Source: Prado023 sp963774745 (GTDB lineage: Bacteria; Actinomycetota; Actinomycetes; S36-B12; CAIYMF01). From it: 64,000 nucleotides of DNA. Of this stretch, positions 36,007-47,113 are shown one piece after another (positions within the stretch are counted from its first letter, which is position 1; each line of letters starts with the position of its first letter). Under the pieces are notes generated by a model. It had not been told where the DNA came from. It made no database searches and was given only the letters and a program-made list of their open reading frames with translations. The position numbers were made by a program, and so were the translations under genes. Location: NCBI GenBank assembly GCA_963774745.1, contig CAVZGE010000003.1, positions 496,001-560,000 on the forward strand, written 5' to 3'.

Positions 36007-36390
36007 GTGTCGACGAGGCCCAGCGTGATCCAGCGGATCGGCGCGAGCCTGGCCAAGAGCAAGTCCGCCCAGCACGCCGAGGACCTCCAGGGCTCGGTCA
36101 CGGCCGTCGGCGCCACCCCGATCAGCCGGTGCGTTCGCGGGGAGGAGTCGACCGTCTCGGGAGTCCTGAGGTCGGTGACGCTGCGGCCCCGGGAGACCGT
36201 GCCGGCAGTGGAGGCGGAGCTGTACGACGGGTCCGGGCAGGTCAAGCTCGTGTGGCTCGGGCGTCGCCAGATCCTGGGGATCACCCCGGGCCGCTCGATC
36301 GTCGTCACCGGCAGGATCACCTGCAACGAGACCGACCCGACCATCTTCAACCCGCGCTACGAGCTGCGTGCCGGCGCCGGGTCCGCATGA
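36007..36390 (+). CDS. OB-fold nucleic-acid-binding protein
   Basis: 127 residues. An OB-fold of the tRNA-anticodon/RecG-like type covers about 45-115: STVSGVLRSVTLRP, VEAELYDGSGQVKLVWLG and IVVTGRITCNETDPTIFNPRYEL. It is a single domain with no attached enzyme. The gene has its own leaderless-type promoter and overlaps the following DUF3159 gene by 4 bases. Confidence 0.85.
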   Translation: MSTRPSVIQRIGASLAKSKSAQHAEDLQGSVTAVGATPISRCVRGEESTVSGVLRSVTLRPRETVPAVEAELYDGSGQVKLVWLGRRQILGITPGRSIVVTGRITCNETDPTIFNPRYELRAGAGSA

Positions 36391-37103
36391 GCACCGAGCC
36401 GGGGGACCGTGGGTCGGGGTCCATGAGCGCCGGGGGCGCCGAGGCACTCGGCGTCGACCGGGCGATGCTCGACCAGGCCATCGGCGGGTGGCGCGGGATG
36501 GTGGACTCCGGGCTCCCAGCGGCGGTCTTCGTCGTGGCCTACCTGGTCACATCGCAGCAGCTTCGGCCATCGGTCATCGCGGCCCTGGTCGCCGGCCTGG
36601 TCATCGCCATCGTGCGCCTGGCGCGCCACGAGTCGCTCCAGCAGGTCGTGGCAGGCTTCTTCGGCGTGGCGATCTCGGCGTTCGTCGCGACCAGGACCGG
36701 CCGCGCCGAGAACTACTTCCTCATCGGCATCCTGATCAACGTGGCCTACATGCTGGCCTACGCGATCTCGTGCATCGTCCGCTGGCCGCTGCTCGGGGTG
36801 ATCATCGGCTACCTGCGCGGGGACGCCACAGGCTGGCGGGCCGATCCGCGCCAGTACCGCGCCTATGCCACGGCGTCGTGGATCTGGGTGGCGATGTTCG
36901 GGCTGCGGCTGGTGATCCAGCTGCCGATGTACTTCGCCGGTGCGGTCGGCATGCTCGGCGTGGCCAAGCTCGCGCTGGGCTGGCCGCTGTTCCTGCTCGC
37001 GGCCTACCTGAGCTACCGGATCATCCATCCGGTCCTCAGGGCCGTCGACGCCGAGGCCGACGTCCTCGAACCGTCCACCGGGCTGGAGCCCGAGTCCGCC
37101 TGA
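36387..37103 (+). CDS. DUF3159 family membrane protein
   Basis: 238 residues, about six transmembrane helices between 45 and 215. The conserved opening GWRGMVDSGLPAAVFVVAYLVTSQQL and the loop YLRGDATGWRADPRQYRAYATASW mark the actinobacterial DUF3159 family. It is coupled to the OB-fold gene. No transport activity is known to me. Confidence 0.87.
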   Translation: MSTEPGDRGSGSMSAGGAEALGVDRAMLDQAIGGWRGMVDSGLPAAVFVVAYLVTSQQLRPSVIAALVAGLVIAIVRLARHESLQQVVAGFFGVAISAFVATRTGRAENYFLIGILINVAYMLAYAISCIVRWPLLGVIIGYLRGDATGWRADPRQYRAYATASWIWVAMFGLRLVIQLPMYFAGAVGMLGVAKLALGWPLFLLAAYLSYRIIHPVLRAVDAEADVLEPSTGLEPESA

Positions 37104-37125
37104 CCGCGACGCACCGCGTCCCTGC

Positions 37126-37782
37126 TCAGTGGGACAGCAGCGCCTGGATGGCCTCCTCCTGATCCGGGGCGGAGACGAAGAGCAGCTCGTCGCCGGCCTC
37201 CAGCGGATCGTCGGGGCTGGGCGCGATCACCTGCAGGCTGCGCAGGATGGCCACGAGCGAGGTGTCGGGCGGCCACTGGACATCGCCGACACGCTGGCCG
37301 ACGACGGGGGAGTCAGCCCCCAGGGTCAGCTCGACCAGGTTGGCGTTGCTCTGCCGGAAGGTGAACAGCCGGACGAGATCACCGACTGTGACTGCCTCCT
37401 CGACGAGTGCTGAGAGCATCTGCGGCGTCGACACGGCGACGTCCACGCCCCAGGCCTCGTTGAACAGCCACTCGTTCTTCGGGTGGTTCACCCGGGCGAC
37501 CACGCGCGGGACACCGAACTCGGTCTTGGCCAGCAGGGAGACGACGAGGTTGACCTTGTCGTCACCGGTGGCTGCCACGACCACCTGGCAGGTCTGCAGC
37601 TGCGCCTCCTCGAGGGCGGAGACCTCGCAGGCGTCGGCGCACAGGACATGGGCCCCCTCGACCACGCCGACGCGCGCGATGTCGGCCTCCTTGTCCACCA
37701 GCAGGATCTCGTGGCCGTTGTGGATCAGCTCACGTGCGATGGCCCGTCCGACCTTGCCGGCTCCTGCGATGCAGACCCTCAT
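37126..37782 (-). CDS. trkA: TrkA-type potassium uptake regulatory protein (second copy)
   Basis: 218 residues. It has the N-terminal RCK_N Rossmann motif CIAGAGKVGRAIARELI with Asp30 region LVDKEAD, and a C-terminal RCK_C domain (about 135-215). The protein binds nucleotides and gates a potassium channel or transporter. It follows the first TrkA gene with a one-base overlap, so the two may form a hetero-complex. No TrkH/TrkG channel gene is in the window. Confidence 0.9.
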   Translation of the reverse strand: MRVCIAGAGKVGRAIARELIHNGHEILLVDKEADIARVGVVEGAHVLCADACEVSALEEAQLQTCQVVVAATGDDKVNLVVSLLAKTEFGVPRVVARVNHPKNEWLFNEAWGVDVAVSTPQMLSALVEEAVTVGDLVRLFTFRQSNANLVELTLGADSPVVGQRVGDVQWPPDTSLVAILRSLQVIAPSPDDPLEAGDELLFVSAPDQEEAIQALLSH

Positions 37783-38444
37783 CAGTGTCCCTCCGGCGCG
37801 GCCTGAAAGATCTCCTGGATGCGTTCCTCGTCGTCGCGCCGGAGCAGCACGTGAACGATGTCACCGTCCTGGAGCACGGTGTCGCGGGTGGGCAGGACGG
37901 CGACCCCGAACCTCGTGAGGAACGCGATCCGGGCCCCGGTCGTGTCCTGGAGCTCGTGCACGAGCCTGCCGACCCAGTCGGGGTGCACGGCCATCTCCGC
38001 GAGGGCGATCGTCCCGCTGGGATCGGTCCACTCCTCCTGGGCCCCGCGGGGGAGCAACCTGCGGAGCATCTGGTCCGTGGACCACGACACGCTGGCCACG
38101 GTCGGGATGCCCAGGCGCTGGTAGACCTCCGCGCGACGGGGGTCGTAGATCCGGGCGACCACGTTGCCCACGCCGAACGTCTCGCGCGCAACCCGGGCAG
38201 CGATGATGTTCGTGTTGTCCCCGCTGCTGCAGGCTGCGAAGGCCTGGGCGTGGGCGATGCCGGCCTCCATCAGGGTGTCCCGGTCGAAGCCGATCCCCAC
38301 GACGGTGCTGCCGCCGAAGTCCGGTGAGAGCTTGCGGAACGCCTCGGGGTCCATGTCGACGACAGCGACCGAGTGGCCCTGCCGGTCCATGGTCTGCGCG
38401 AGGGCGGAACCGACTCGGCCGCATCCGAGGATCACGATGTGCAC
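37782..38444 (-). CDS. trkA: TrkA-type potassium uptake regulatory protein (first copy)
   Basis: 220 residues from GTG 38444. Rossmann motif VILGCGRVGSALAQTM, followed by VVDMDPEAF and FAACSSGDNTNIIAARVA; an RCK_C domain is at the end. It is related to but distinct from its neighbour. TAGCGT 7 bases upstream marks a leaderless start, facing the divergent APC permease gene 57 bases away, which suggests coordinated potassium or amino acid transport control. Confidence 0.9.
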   Translation of the reverse strand: MHIVILGCGRVGSALAQTMDRQGHSVAVVDMDPEAFRKLSPDFGGSTVVGIGFDRDTLMEAGIAHAQAFAACSSGDNTNIIAARVARETFGVGNVVARIYDPRRAEVYQRLGIPTVASVSWSTDQMLRRLLPRGAQEEWTDPSGTIALAEMAVHPDWVGRLVHELQDTTGARIAFLTRFGVAVLPTRDTVLQDGDIVHVLLRRDDEERIQEIFQAAPEGH

Positions 38445-38451
38445 GGTCGGA

Positions 38452-38457
38452 ACGCTA
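38452..38457 (-). promoter_or_regulatory. -10 element, leaderless trkA pair
   Basis: TAGCGT on the minus strand, 7 bases from GTG 38444. Confidence 0.55.
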
Positions 38458-38487
38458 CACGCGGCCCATGGGAGTCCGCACTGTGCG

Positions 38488-38493
38488 TAGCAT
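38488..38493 (+). promoter_or_regulatory. -10 element, leaderless APC permease gene
   Basis: TAGCAT, 8 bases before GTG 38502. It lies about 30 bases from the divergent trkA -10, so the two promoters are back to back. Confidence 0.5.
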
Positions 38494-38501
38494 TCACCCA
38501 C

Positions 38502-40538
38502 GTGGGAACCTTCTCCGACGCCTCCAAGCGGGTGCTCTTCGGTCGTGCGCTGCACACGAACCAGCTGGGCGAGACCCTGCTGCCCAAGCGCATCGCGCTG
38601 CCGGTGTTCGCCTCGGACGCGCTGTCGTCGAACGGCTACGCCACGCAGGAGATCCTGCTGGTGCTCTCCCTCGGCGGGTACGCCCTGTTCCAGTACGCGC
38701 CCTGGGTGGCGGCCGCGGTCATCGTCGTCTTCCTCGTCGTGGTCCTGTCCTACCGGCAGAACGTGCACGCCTATCCCTCCGGGGGTGGGGACTACGAGGT
38801 CGTCTCGACGAACCTGGGGCCCCGCTGGGGGGTCTTCGTCGCCAGCGCACTGATGGTCGACTACGTGCTCACCGTGGCGGTGTCCATCTCCTCTGCGGTG
38901 GCCAACGCCGCATCGGCGATCCCGTGGATGGGCCAGCACAGCGTCCTGATCGCGGTCGGGCTGACGATCCTGTTGGCGCTGGTCAACCTGCGCGGGGTCC
39001 GGGAGTCGGGGACCGCCTTCGCCGTGCCCACCTACGCCTTCATCTTCGCCATCTTCTCGATGCTGCTCTGGGCGGCCGTCCGGATGTTCCGCGGGGAGGT
39101 CCTGCTGGCCGAGTCCGCCGGCTGGGAGATCAAGCCGGAGGCCACCTACGCGGGAGCGGCACTCGTCTTCCTGATCGCCCGCGCGTTCTCGTCGGGCACC
39201 ACGGCCCTGACCGGCATCGAGGCGATCAGCAACGGGGTGCCGGCCTTCCGCAAGCCCAAGAGCAGGAACGCGGCCACCACGCTGGCCATGCTGGGCGCCA
39301 TCGCGATGACGATGTTCGGCGGGATCACCTGGCTGGCCGTGGTCACGAAGGTGAAGGTGGCCGAGACCACCGAGGACCTGATCGGGATGCCCCCGGGCAC
39401 CGAGCAGAAGACGGTCATCGCCCAGGTCGCCCAGGCCGTGTTCTCCAACTTCACGCCGATGTTCGTCTTCGTGTCCGTCGTGACCGCGCTGATCCTGGTG
39501 CTGGCGGCCAACACCGCCTTCAACGGGTTCCCGGTCCTGGGATCCATCCTGGCGCGCGACGGGTACCTGCCGCGCCAGCTGCACACCCGTGGCGATCGGC
39601 TGGCCTTCAGCAACGGCATCGTCACGCTGGCGGGGCTGGCCGGCATCCTGATCTACATCTACGAGGCCAACGTCTCCGCCCTGATCCAGCTGTACATCAT
39701 CGGCGTGTTCGTCTCCTTCACCCTGAGTCAGCTCGGGATGATCAAGCACTGGAACCGGCACCTGGCCGACGAGCGTGACCCCGCCGAGCGTGGCCGGATG
39801 CGGCGCAAGCGCCTGGTGAATGCGGTCGGGTTCTGCATGACCGGCACGGTGCTGGCGATCGTCCTGGCCACGAAGTTCGCCCAGGGTGCGTGGATCGTGG
39901 TCATCGCGATGCCCTTGCTGTTCCTGCTCATGGAGTCGATCCGCAAGCACTACGACCGGGTCTCGGTCGAGCTCGTCGCAGGTGACGACGAGAACGTCAC
40001 GCTGCCCAGTCGGGTGCACGCGATCGTCCTGGTCTCCAAGATCCACAAGCCGACCCTGCGGGCCCTGGCCTATGCCCGCGCGACCCGGCCGACCGTGCTC
40101 GAGGCGGTAACGGTGGATGTCGACGACGACGCCACCGCCCGGCTGATCCACGACTGGGAGCGCCGGGGGATCCCGGTGGCGCTCAAGGTCCTGGACTCGC
40201 CCTACCGCGAGATCACCCGGCCGGTCGTGGAGTACGTCCGTGGGCTCAACCGCAGCTCGCCGCGCGACCTGGTCTGCGTCTACGTGCCCGAGTACGTGGT
40301 CGGGCACTGGTGGGAGCAGCTGCTGCACAACCAGAGCGCCCTTCGCCTCAAGACCCGCCTGCTGTTCACGCCCGGGGTGATGGTCGTCAGCGTGCCGTGG
40401 CAGCTGCTGTCCAGCGAGCGGATCGCCGACGAGCCCGAGGCGCAGGGACCCGGGGCACTGCGCCGCGGCGAGCCGGACGCGGAGACGGCCGAGGCCTTCG
40501 TGGCCGGCGAGATGGGGGCCCGGTCATCGCCCCGGTAG
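38502..40538 (+). CDS. APC-superfamily permease (KUP/amino-acid-transporter type)
   Basis: 678 residues from GTG 38502. About twelve transmembrane helices lie between 40 and 470, including the substrate-binding helix LPVFASDALSSNGYATQE and SYRQNVHAYPSGGGDYEVV. A C-terminal cytoplasmic domain of about 190 residues begins with IHKPTLRALAYARATRP and resembles a universal-stress-like fold. The actinobacterial family is often annotated as amino acid permease. Divergent TrkA genes raise the possibility of potassium transport, as in KimA-type APC transporters; this is inference. Confidence 0.86.
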   Translation: MGTFSDASKRVLFGRALHTNQLGETLLPKRIALPVFASDALSSNGYATQEILLVLSLGGYALFQYAPWVAAAVIVVFLVVVLSYRQNVHAYPSGGGDYEVVSTNLGPRWGVFVASALMVDYVLTVAVSISSAVANAASAIPWMGQHSVLIAVGLTILLALVNLRGVRESGTAFAVPTYAFIFAIFSMLLWAAVRMFRGEVLLAESAGWEIKPEATYAGAALVFLIARAFSSGTTALTGIEAISNGVPAFRKPKSRNAATTLAMLGAIAMTMFGGITWLAVVTKVKVAETTEDLIGMPPGTEQKTVIAQVAQAVFSNFTPMFVFVSVVTALILVLAANTAFNGFPVLGSILARDGYLPRQLHTRGDRLAFSNGIVTLAGLAGILIYIYEANVSALIQLYIIGVFVSFTLSQLGMIKHWNRHLADERDPAERGRMRRKRLVNAVGFCMTGTVLAIVLATKFAQGAWIVVIAMPLLFLLMESIRKHYDRVSVELVAGDDENVTLPSRVHAIVLVSKIHKPTLRALAYARATRPTVLEAVTVDVDDDATARLIHDWERRGIPVALKVLDSPYREITRPVVEYVRGLNRSSPRDLVCVYVPEYVVGHWWEQLLHNQSALRLKTRLLFTPGVMVVSVPWQLLSSERIADEPEAQGPGALRRGEPDAETAEAFVAGEMGARSSPR

Positions 40539-40549
40539 CCGGTGGCGGC

Positions 40550-41752
40550 ATGGCCGTGGGCGACGAGGTCGAGGTCGAGGTGGGCCCTGTGGCCCACGGT
40601 GGCCACTGCGTCGCCCGGCACGACGGCCAGGTGCTCTTCGTCCGCCACGCCCTGCCCGGGGAGCGGGTTCGGGTGCGGGTCACCTCCATCGGGCGCAGGG
40701 GCAGGTTCGCCCGAGCCGACGCTGTGCAGGTCGTGCGCGGCAGTGCCGACCGACGCGAGGCGCCGTGCCCGGTCGCGGGTGCGTGCGGTGGCTGTGACTG
40801 GCAGCACGCCACGCCCGAGGCCCAGCGCCGGCTCAAGACCGCCGTCGTCCGCGAGGCGATGGCCCGGTTCGCCGGCATCGACCTGCCCGAGTCGTTCCAG
40901 GTGGAGGAGGTCCTGGACCCGGACGGATCCACCGCAGTCGATGCGTCCGCCGACGGGCTGGGATGGCGCACCCGGGGAGCGCTGGGCGTGGACCCCCGCG
41001 GGCTGGCCGGGTTCCTGGGCCACCGCTCGCACCGCGTCGTCGTCGCCGGGCAGTGCCTGCAGCTGCACCCGCGGCTGGCCACCCTCGACCTGTTCACCAG
41101 GACGTGGCCGGCGGGCACCCGGGTCGGGTTCGTCGCGCCGTCCGTGGGGCGGGCCCTGGCGTTCCCGGAGGGTGATCCGCCCGTGGGGCGCATCACCGAG
41201 CGCGCTGCCGGCCGGACGTGGTCGGTGGCCCCTGATGGGTTCTGGCAGGTGCACCCGGGGGCTGCCGGGGCCCTCGTGCACCATGTCCGTCGCATGCTCG
41301 ATCCGCGGCGGGCCGAGCGGCTGGTGGACCTCTACGCGGGGGTGGGGCTGTTCGGGCTGAGCCTGGCGGGCGCCGCGGACAGCCTGGTGGAGGTGACCCT
41401 GGTGGAGGGCGACCGGCGAGCCTGCGAGTTGGCCCAGCGCAACGCCGGGGATCGCCCGCTGACCACGGTCCGGGCCAGCGTCGACCGCTGGGTGGCACAG
41501 CCGGGCGCGCTCGATGGCGTCGACCTGGTGGTCCTTGACCCGCCCCGGACCGGCGCCGGTGGGGCCGTCGTCCAGGCGATCGCCGCAGCCCGGCCACGGG
41601 CCGTGGCCTACGTCGCCTGTGACCCGGTGGCCCTCGCCCGGGACCTCGCGACCTTCCGGGATCATGGGCTGGTCCTCGACGAGCTCGTTGCCCTGGACCT
41701 GTTCCCGACGACCCATCACGTGGAGTGCGTGGCCAAACTCGTCGCCCAGTGA
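40550..41752 (+). CDS. 23S rRNA (uracil-5-)-methyltransferase-like enzyme (RlmD/TrmA family)
   Basis: 400 residues from ATG 40550. TRAM-type OB-fold at the N-terminus (about 2-60), then cysteines CPVAGACGGCDWQH that can hold a [4Fe-4S] cluster. SAM-binding DLYAGVGLFGLSLA and LVVLDPPRTGAGG follow, with the catalytic cysteine in VAYVACDPVALARD. The enzyme should methylate uridine in RNA; exact position (RlmC, RlmD or TrmA) cannot be told. Ends at the palindrome preceding acnA. Confidence 0.9.
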   Translation: MAVGDEVEVEVGPVAHGGHCVARHDGQVLFVRHALPGERVRVRVTSIGRRGRFARADAVQVVRGSADRREAPCPVAGACGGCDWQHATPEAQRRLKTAVVREAMARFAGIDLPESFQVEEVLDPDGSTAVDASADGLGWRTRGALGVDPRGLAGFLGHRSHRVVVAGQCLQLHPRLATLDLFTRTWPAGTRVGFVAPSVGRALAFPEGDPPVGRITERAAGRTWSVAPDGFWQVHPGAAGALVHHVRRMLDPRRAERLVDLYAGVGLFGLSLAGAADSLVEVTLVEGDRRACELAQRNAGDRPLTTVRASVDRWVAQPGALDGVDLVVLDPPRTGAGGAVVQAIAAARPRAVAYVACDPVALARDLATFRDHGLVLDELVALDLFPTTHHVECVAKLVAQ

Positions 41753-41770
41753 TATCTTGATGTCAAGATA
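41753..41770. promoter_or_regulatory. Perfect palindrome upstream of acnA
   Basis: TATCTTGA and TCAAGATA flank a TG centre, giving an 18-base perfect inverted repeat with two central bases. It begins directly after the preceding stop codon and lies about 60 bases upstream of the predicted acnA transcription start. Its symmetry and AT content in a GC-rich setting indicate an operator; the regulator is unidentified. Confidence 0.7.
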
Positions 41771-41810
41771 CTTTCGCTTGGTGGGACCCACCGGTCCCCG
41801 GAAGGCGCGA

Positions 41811-41816
41811 TAGCCT
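41811..41816 (+). promoter_or_regulatory. -10 element of acnA
   Basis: TAGCCT, with a predicted leader of about 24 bases that includes the GAGGAGG ribosome binding site. Confidence 0.45.
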
Positions 41817-41845
41817 TCTGCCGCGGTAGCTGAGGAGGAGTCTGC

Positions 41846-44503
<2,658 letters not shown>

Positions 44504-44567
44504 CCATCTGGCACGCGATCCCCACCCCTCCCGGAGCACACTGGACCCGGAGAGGTGGGGATCGCCC

Positions 44568-44750
44568 ATGAGTGACAACAAGGGTGCGGCCGCCGGTGGC
44601 GGCGCCATCTACGGACTGGGGATGTTCGGTGCCTGGGCCTGGTTCTGGCAGCAGGCCGACGGTTTCTGGGAGTACGCCCTGGCCATCCTGCAGGGCATCT
44701 TCTGGCCCGCGTTCATGGTCTACGAGGCGTTCCAGGCCCTGGGCGCCTGA
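44568..44750 (+). CDS. Small membrane protein of about 60 residues
   Basis: 60 residues from ATG 44568 with GAGAGGTGGGG upstream. Aromatic-rich hydrophobic segments (IYGLGMFGAWAWFWQQ and EYALAILQGIFWPAFMVYEAF) indicate one or two membrane helices. It follows acnA by 64 bases and is convergent with the next gene. It resembles small conserved actinobacterial proteins; no function is assigned. Confidence 0.65.
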   Translation: MSDNKGAAAGGGAIYGLGMFGAWAWFWQQADGFWEYALAILQGIFWPAFMVYEAFQALGA

Positions 44751-44783
44751 CGGTCCGGTGCCGAGGCGGTGCCGGCCGCCCGG

Positions 44784-45146
44784 CTACAGTTTCGGGCGCC
44801 AGCGGCGGCCCTGAAGGGCCTCCTCGACCAGGGCGACCTCGCGCACCTGGGCGGCCAGGCGCGCGCCCTCCTTGCTCAGGGCGTCCAGCGTCTCCTCGAC
44901 CGCCTCCGGCGGAACCCTCCCGGCGAGGTCGCGCCGGGCGCCGGCGTAGGCCGCCCGCGCAGCCTGCACCGAGGCATCGGCATGCAGGGCTGCAAGCCGC
45001 GCGAGGATGACCGGGTGCCGCCGGAACACCTCGTGGCCGCGGTAGTCGGGGGGGCACAGGTCCAGCATCCAGCCGACCACCTTGTCCGGGAATGCCGGGG
45101 ACTCCGGATCGGGCACGGCGCGCGGCCAGCCGGGGGGAGTCGTCAC
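44784..45146 (-). CDS. Conserved hypothetical protein next to dxs
   Basis: 120 residues from GTG 45146. The N-terminal half reads WMLDLCPPDYRGHEVFRRHPVILARLAALH, the rest is helical with many Ala, Arg and Glu. There is no membrane segment or catalytic motif. It resembles a soluble actinobacterial protein family found beside aconitase and dxs. The promoter is leaderless-type and divergent to dxs. Confidence 0.75.
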   Translation of the reverse strand: MTTPPGWPRAVPDPESPAFPDKVVGWMLDLCPPDYRGHEVFRRHPVILARLAALHADASVQAARAAYAGARRDLAGRVPPEAVEETLDALSKEGARLAAQVREVALVEEALQGRRWRPKL

Positions 45147-45153
45147 GGGCACC

Positions 45154-45159
45154 AGCCTA
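45154..45159 (-). promoter_or_regulatory. -10 element, leaderless hypothetical gene
   Basis: TAGGCT on the minus strand, 7 bases from GTG 45146. Confidence 0.5.
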
Positions 45160-45196
45160 GGGTCGCGCCGCCCGTGTGCGGACCGGAGTTCACTCC

Positions 45197-45202
45197 TAGA
45201 CT
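45197..45202 (+). promoter_or_regulatory. -10 element of dxs
   Basis: TAGACT. The predicted leader of about 30 bases includes GGAGGAGG 7 bases before GTG 45238. Confidence 0.45.
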
Positions 45203-45237
45203 GTCCTGACGACCGCTCGACCGGAGGAGGCCATGAC

Positions 45238-47113
45238 GTGGGCGTGCTGGAGAGCATCGACTCACCCGCGGATCTCCGCGCGCTGGCCCCCGAGCAGCTC
45301 GCCGAGCTCGCCGCGGAGATCCGCGACTTCCTCGTCGAGAAGGTCAGCCGAACTGGTGGCCATCTCGGGCCCAACCTGGGGGTCGTCGAGCTGACCATCG
45401 CGCTGCACCGGGTGTTCGACTCACCCAGCGACGTGCTGCTGTGGGACACCGGCCACCAGTCCTACGTGCACAAGATCCTCACCGGGCGGCGCGAGGGGTT
45501 CGACCACCTGCGGCAGGAGGGCGGGCTCTCGGGGTACCCGTCCCGCGCGGAGAGCCCGCACGACGTCATCGAGAACTCGCACGCCTCGACGGCCCTGTCC
45601 TATGCGGACGGGATCGCGAAGGCCCTCGAGCAGGCCGGGACCCTCGGCCGGCGCCACGTCGTGGCCGTCGTCGGGGACGGCTCGCTCACCGGCGGCATGT
45701 CGTGGGAGGCCCTGAACAACATCGCCGACTCGCACCGGCCGGTGATCATCGTGGTCAACGACAACGAGCGCTCCTACGCGCCCACCATCGGGGGTCTGGC
45801 CCGGCACCTGGACACCCTGCGCACGACACGGGGCTACGAGCGCTTCCTCGACTGGGGCAAGGACGTCCTGGGACGCACCCCCGTCCTCGGTGCCCCGCTG
45901 TTCGAGGCCCTGCACGGCGTCAAGCGGGGTGTGAAGGACGTCGTTGCCCCGCAGGGGATGTTCGAGGACCTCGGGCTGAAGTACCTCGGCCCGGTCGACG
46001 GGCACGATGTGGCCTCTGTGGAGTCGGTCCTGCGGGCCGCCCGGCGGTACGGCGGGCCCGTGATCGTGCACGTCATCACGCAGAAGGGTCGTGGGTACGC
46101 ACCGGCCGAGAACGACGAGGCCGACCGCTTCCACGGGGTCGGGATCATCGATCCCGAGACCGGCATCCCGGTCAGCAACGGGGGCCCCACGTGGACGGCG
46201 GCGTTCGCCGACGAGCTCGTGGGGATCGGCAGGCAGCGCCCCGATGTCGTGGCCATCACCGCCGCCATGCTGTGCCCGACAGGGCTGGACCGCTTCGCCG
46301 CGGAGTTCCCGGATCGCACCTACGACGTCGGGCATCGCCGAGCAGCATGCGCTGACCTCGGCTGCCGGTATGGCGTTCGCCGGGTTGCATCCGGTGGTCG
46401 CGGTGTACGCGACCTTCCTCAACCGCGCCTTCGACCAGGTCCTGATGGACGTGGCGATGCACCACGCCGGGGTGACGATCGTGCTGGACCGCGCGGGCGT
46501 CACCGGCGACGACGGCGCCTCCCACAACGGCATGTGGGACGTCTCGATGCTCGGGCTCGTCCCGGGTGTCCGGGTCGCCGCCCCACGGGACGAGGAGACG
46601 CTGCGACAGGCCCTGCGGGAGGCTGTGGTCGTGTCCGACGGCCCGACCGTCGTGCGGTTCCCGAAGGGCCGGCTGGCCGAGCCCCTCCCCGCGGTCGGGC
46701 ACAGCGACGGCGTGGACCTGCTGCACGCCGACTCCGACCCGCAGGTGCTGCTCGTGGGAGTGGGCAGCATGGCCGGGGCCGCCCGCGAGGCTGCCGCCAA
46801 GCTGTCAGCGGAGGGGGTCCGCGTGGCGGTTGCCGCCCCGCTGTGGATCACTCCACTGCCCCCGGGGCTGGTGGACCTCGCCGGCGAGGTCGGCCGCGTC
46901 GTCACGATCGAGGACGGCGGCCTCGTCGGTGGGATCGGGGCGAGCCTGGCCTGCGCCCTCGCGGACGCCGGGGTCAGCGTCCGCCTGGAGCGGTTGGGGA
47001 TCCCCCAGGAGTTCCTCGACCATGCCACTCGCCCGGCGATCCTGGAGCGGCTGGGCCTCACCGCCCAGGGCTGCGCTGACGCAGCCCGACGCGTGCTCGA
47101 TCCGCTGCACTGA
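45238..47113 (+). pseudogene. dxs: 1-deoxy-D-xylulose-5-phosphate synthase, frameshifted
   Basis: Reads from GTG 45238 with a strong GGAGGAGG. The N-terminal half has HLGPNLGVVELTIALH, the TPP-binding VGDGSLTGGMSWEALNN and SYAPTIGG. At 46330-46333 (GGGC) one extra base shifts the frame: TYDVG should continue directly into IAEQHALTSAAGMAFAG, which is in the next frame and includes the catalytic Glu. The rest, to VLDPLH, is normal. Total span is 1876 bases, one too many. Dxs starts the MEP isoprenoid pathway and is usually essential, so an error in the sequence is the likelier cause. Confidence 0.88.

Noticed and set aside
37782..40328. Long minus-strand open frame (848 codons) opposite the APC permease
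   Set aside because: Only the TrkA part (37782-38444) has real protein character. The rest is rich in His, Asp, Gly and Arg, the mirror of the permease gene in high-GC DNA.
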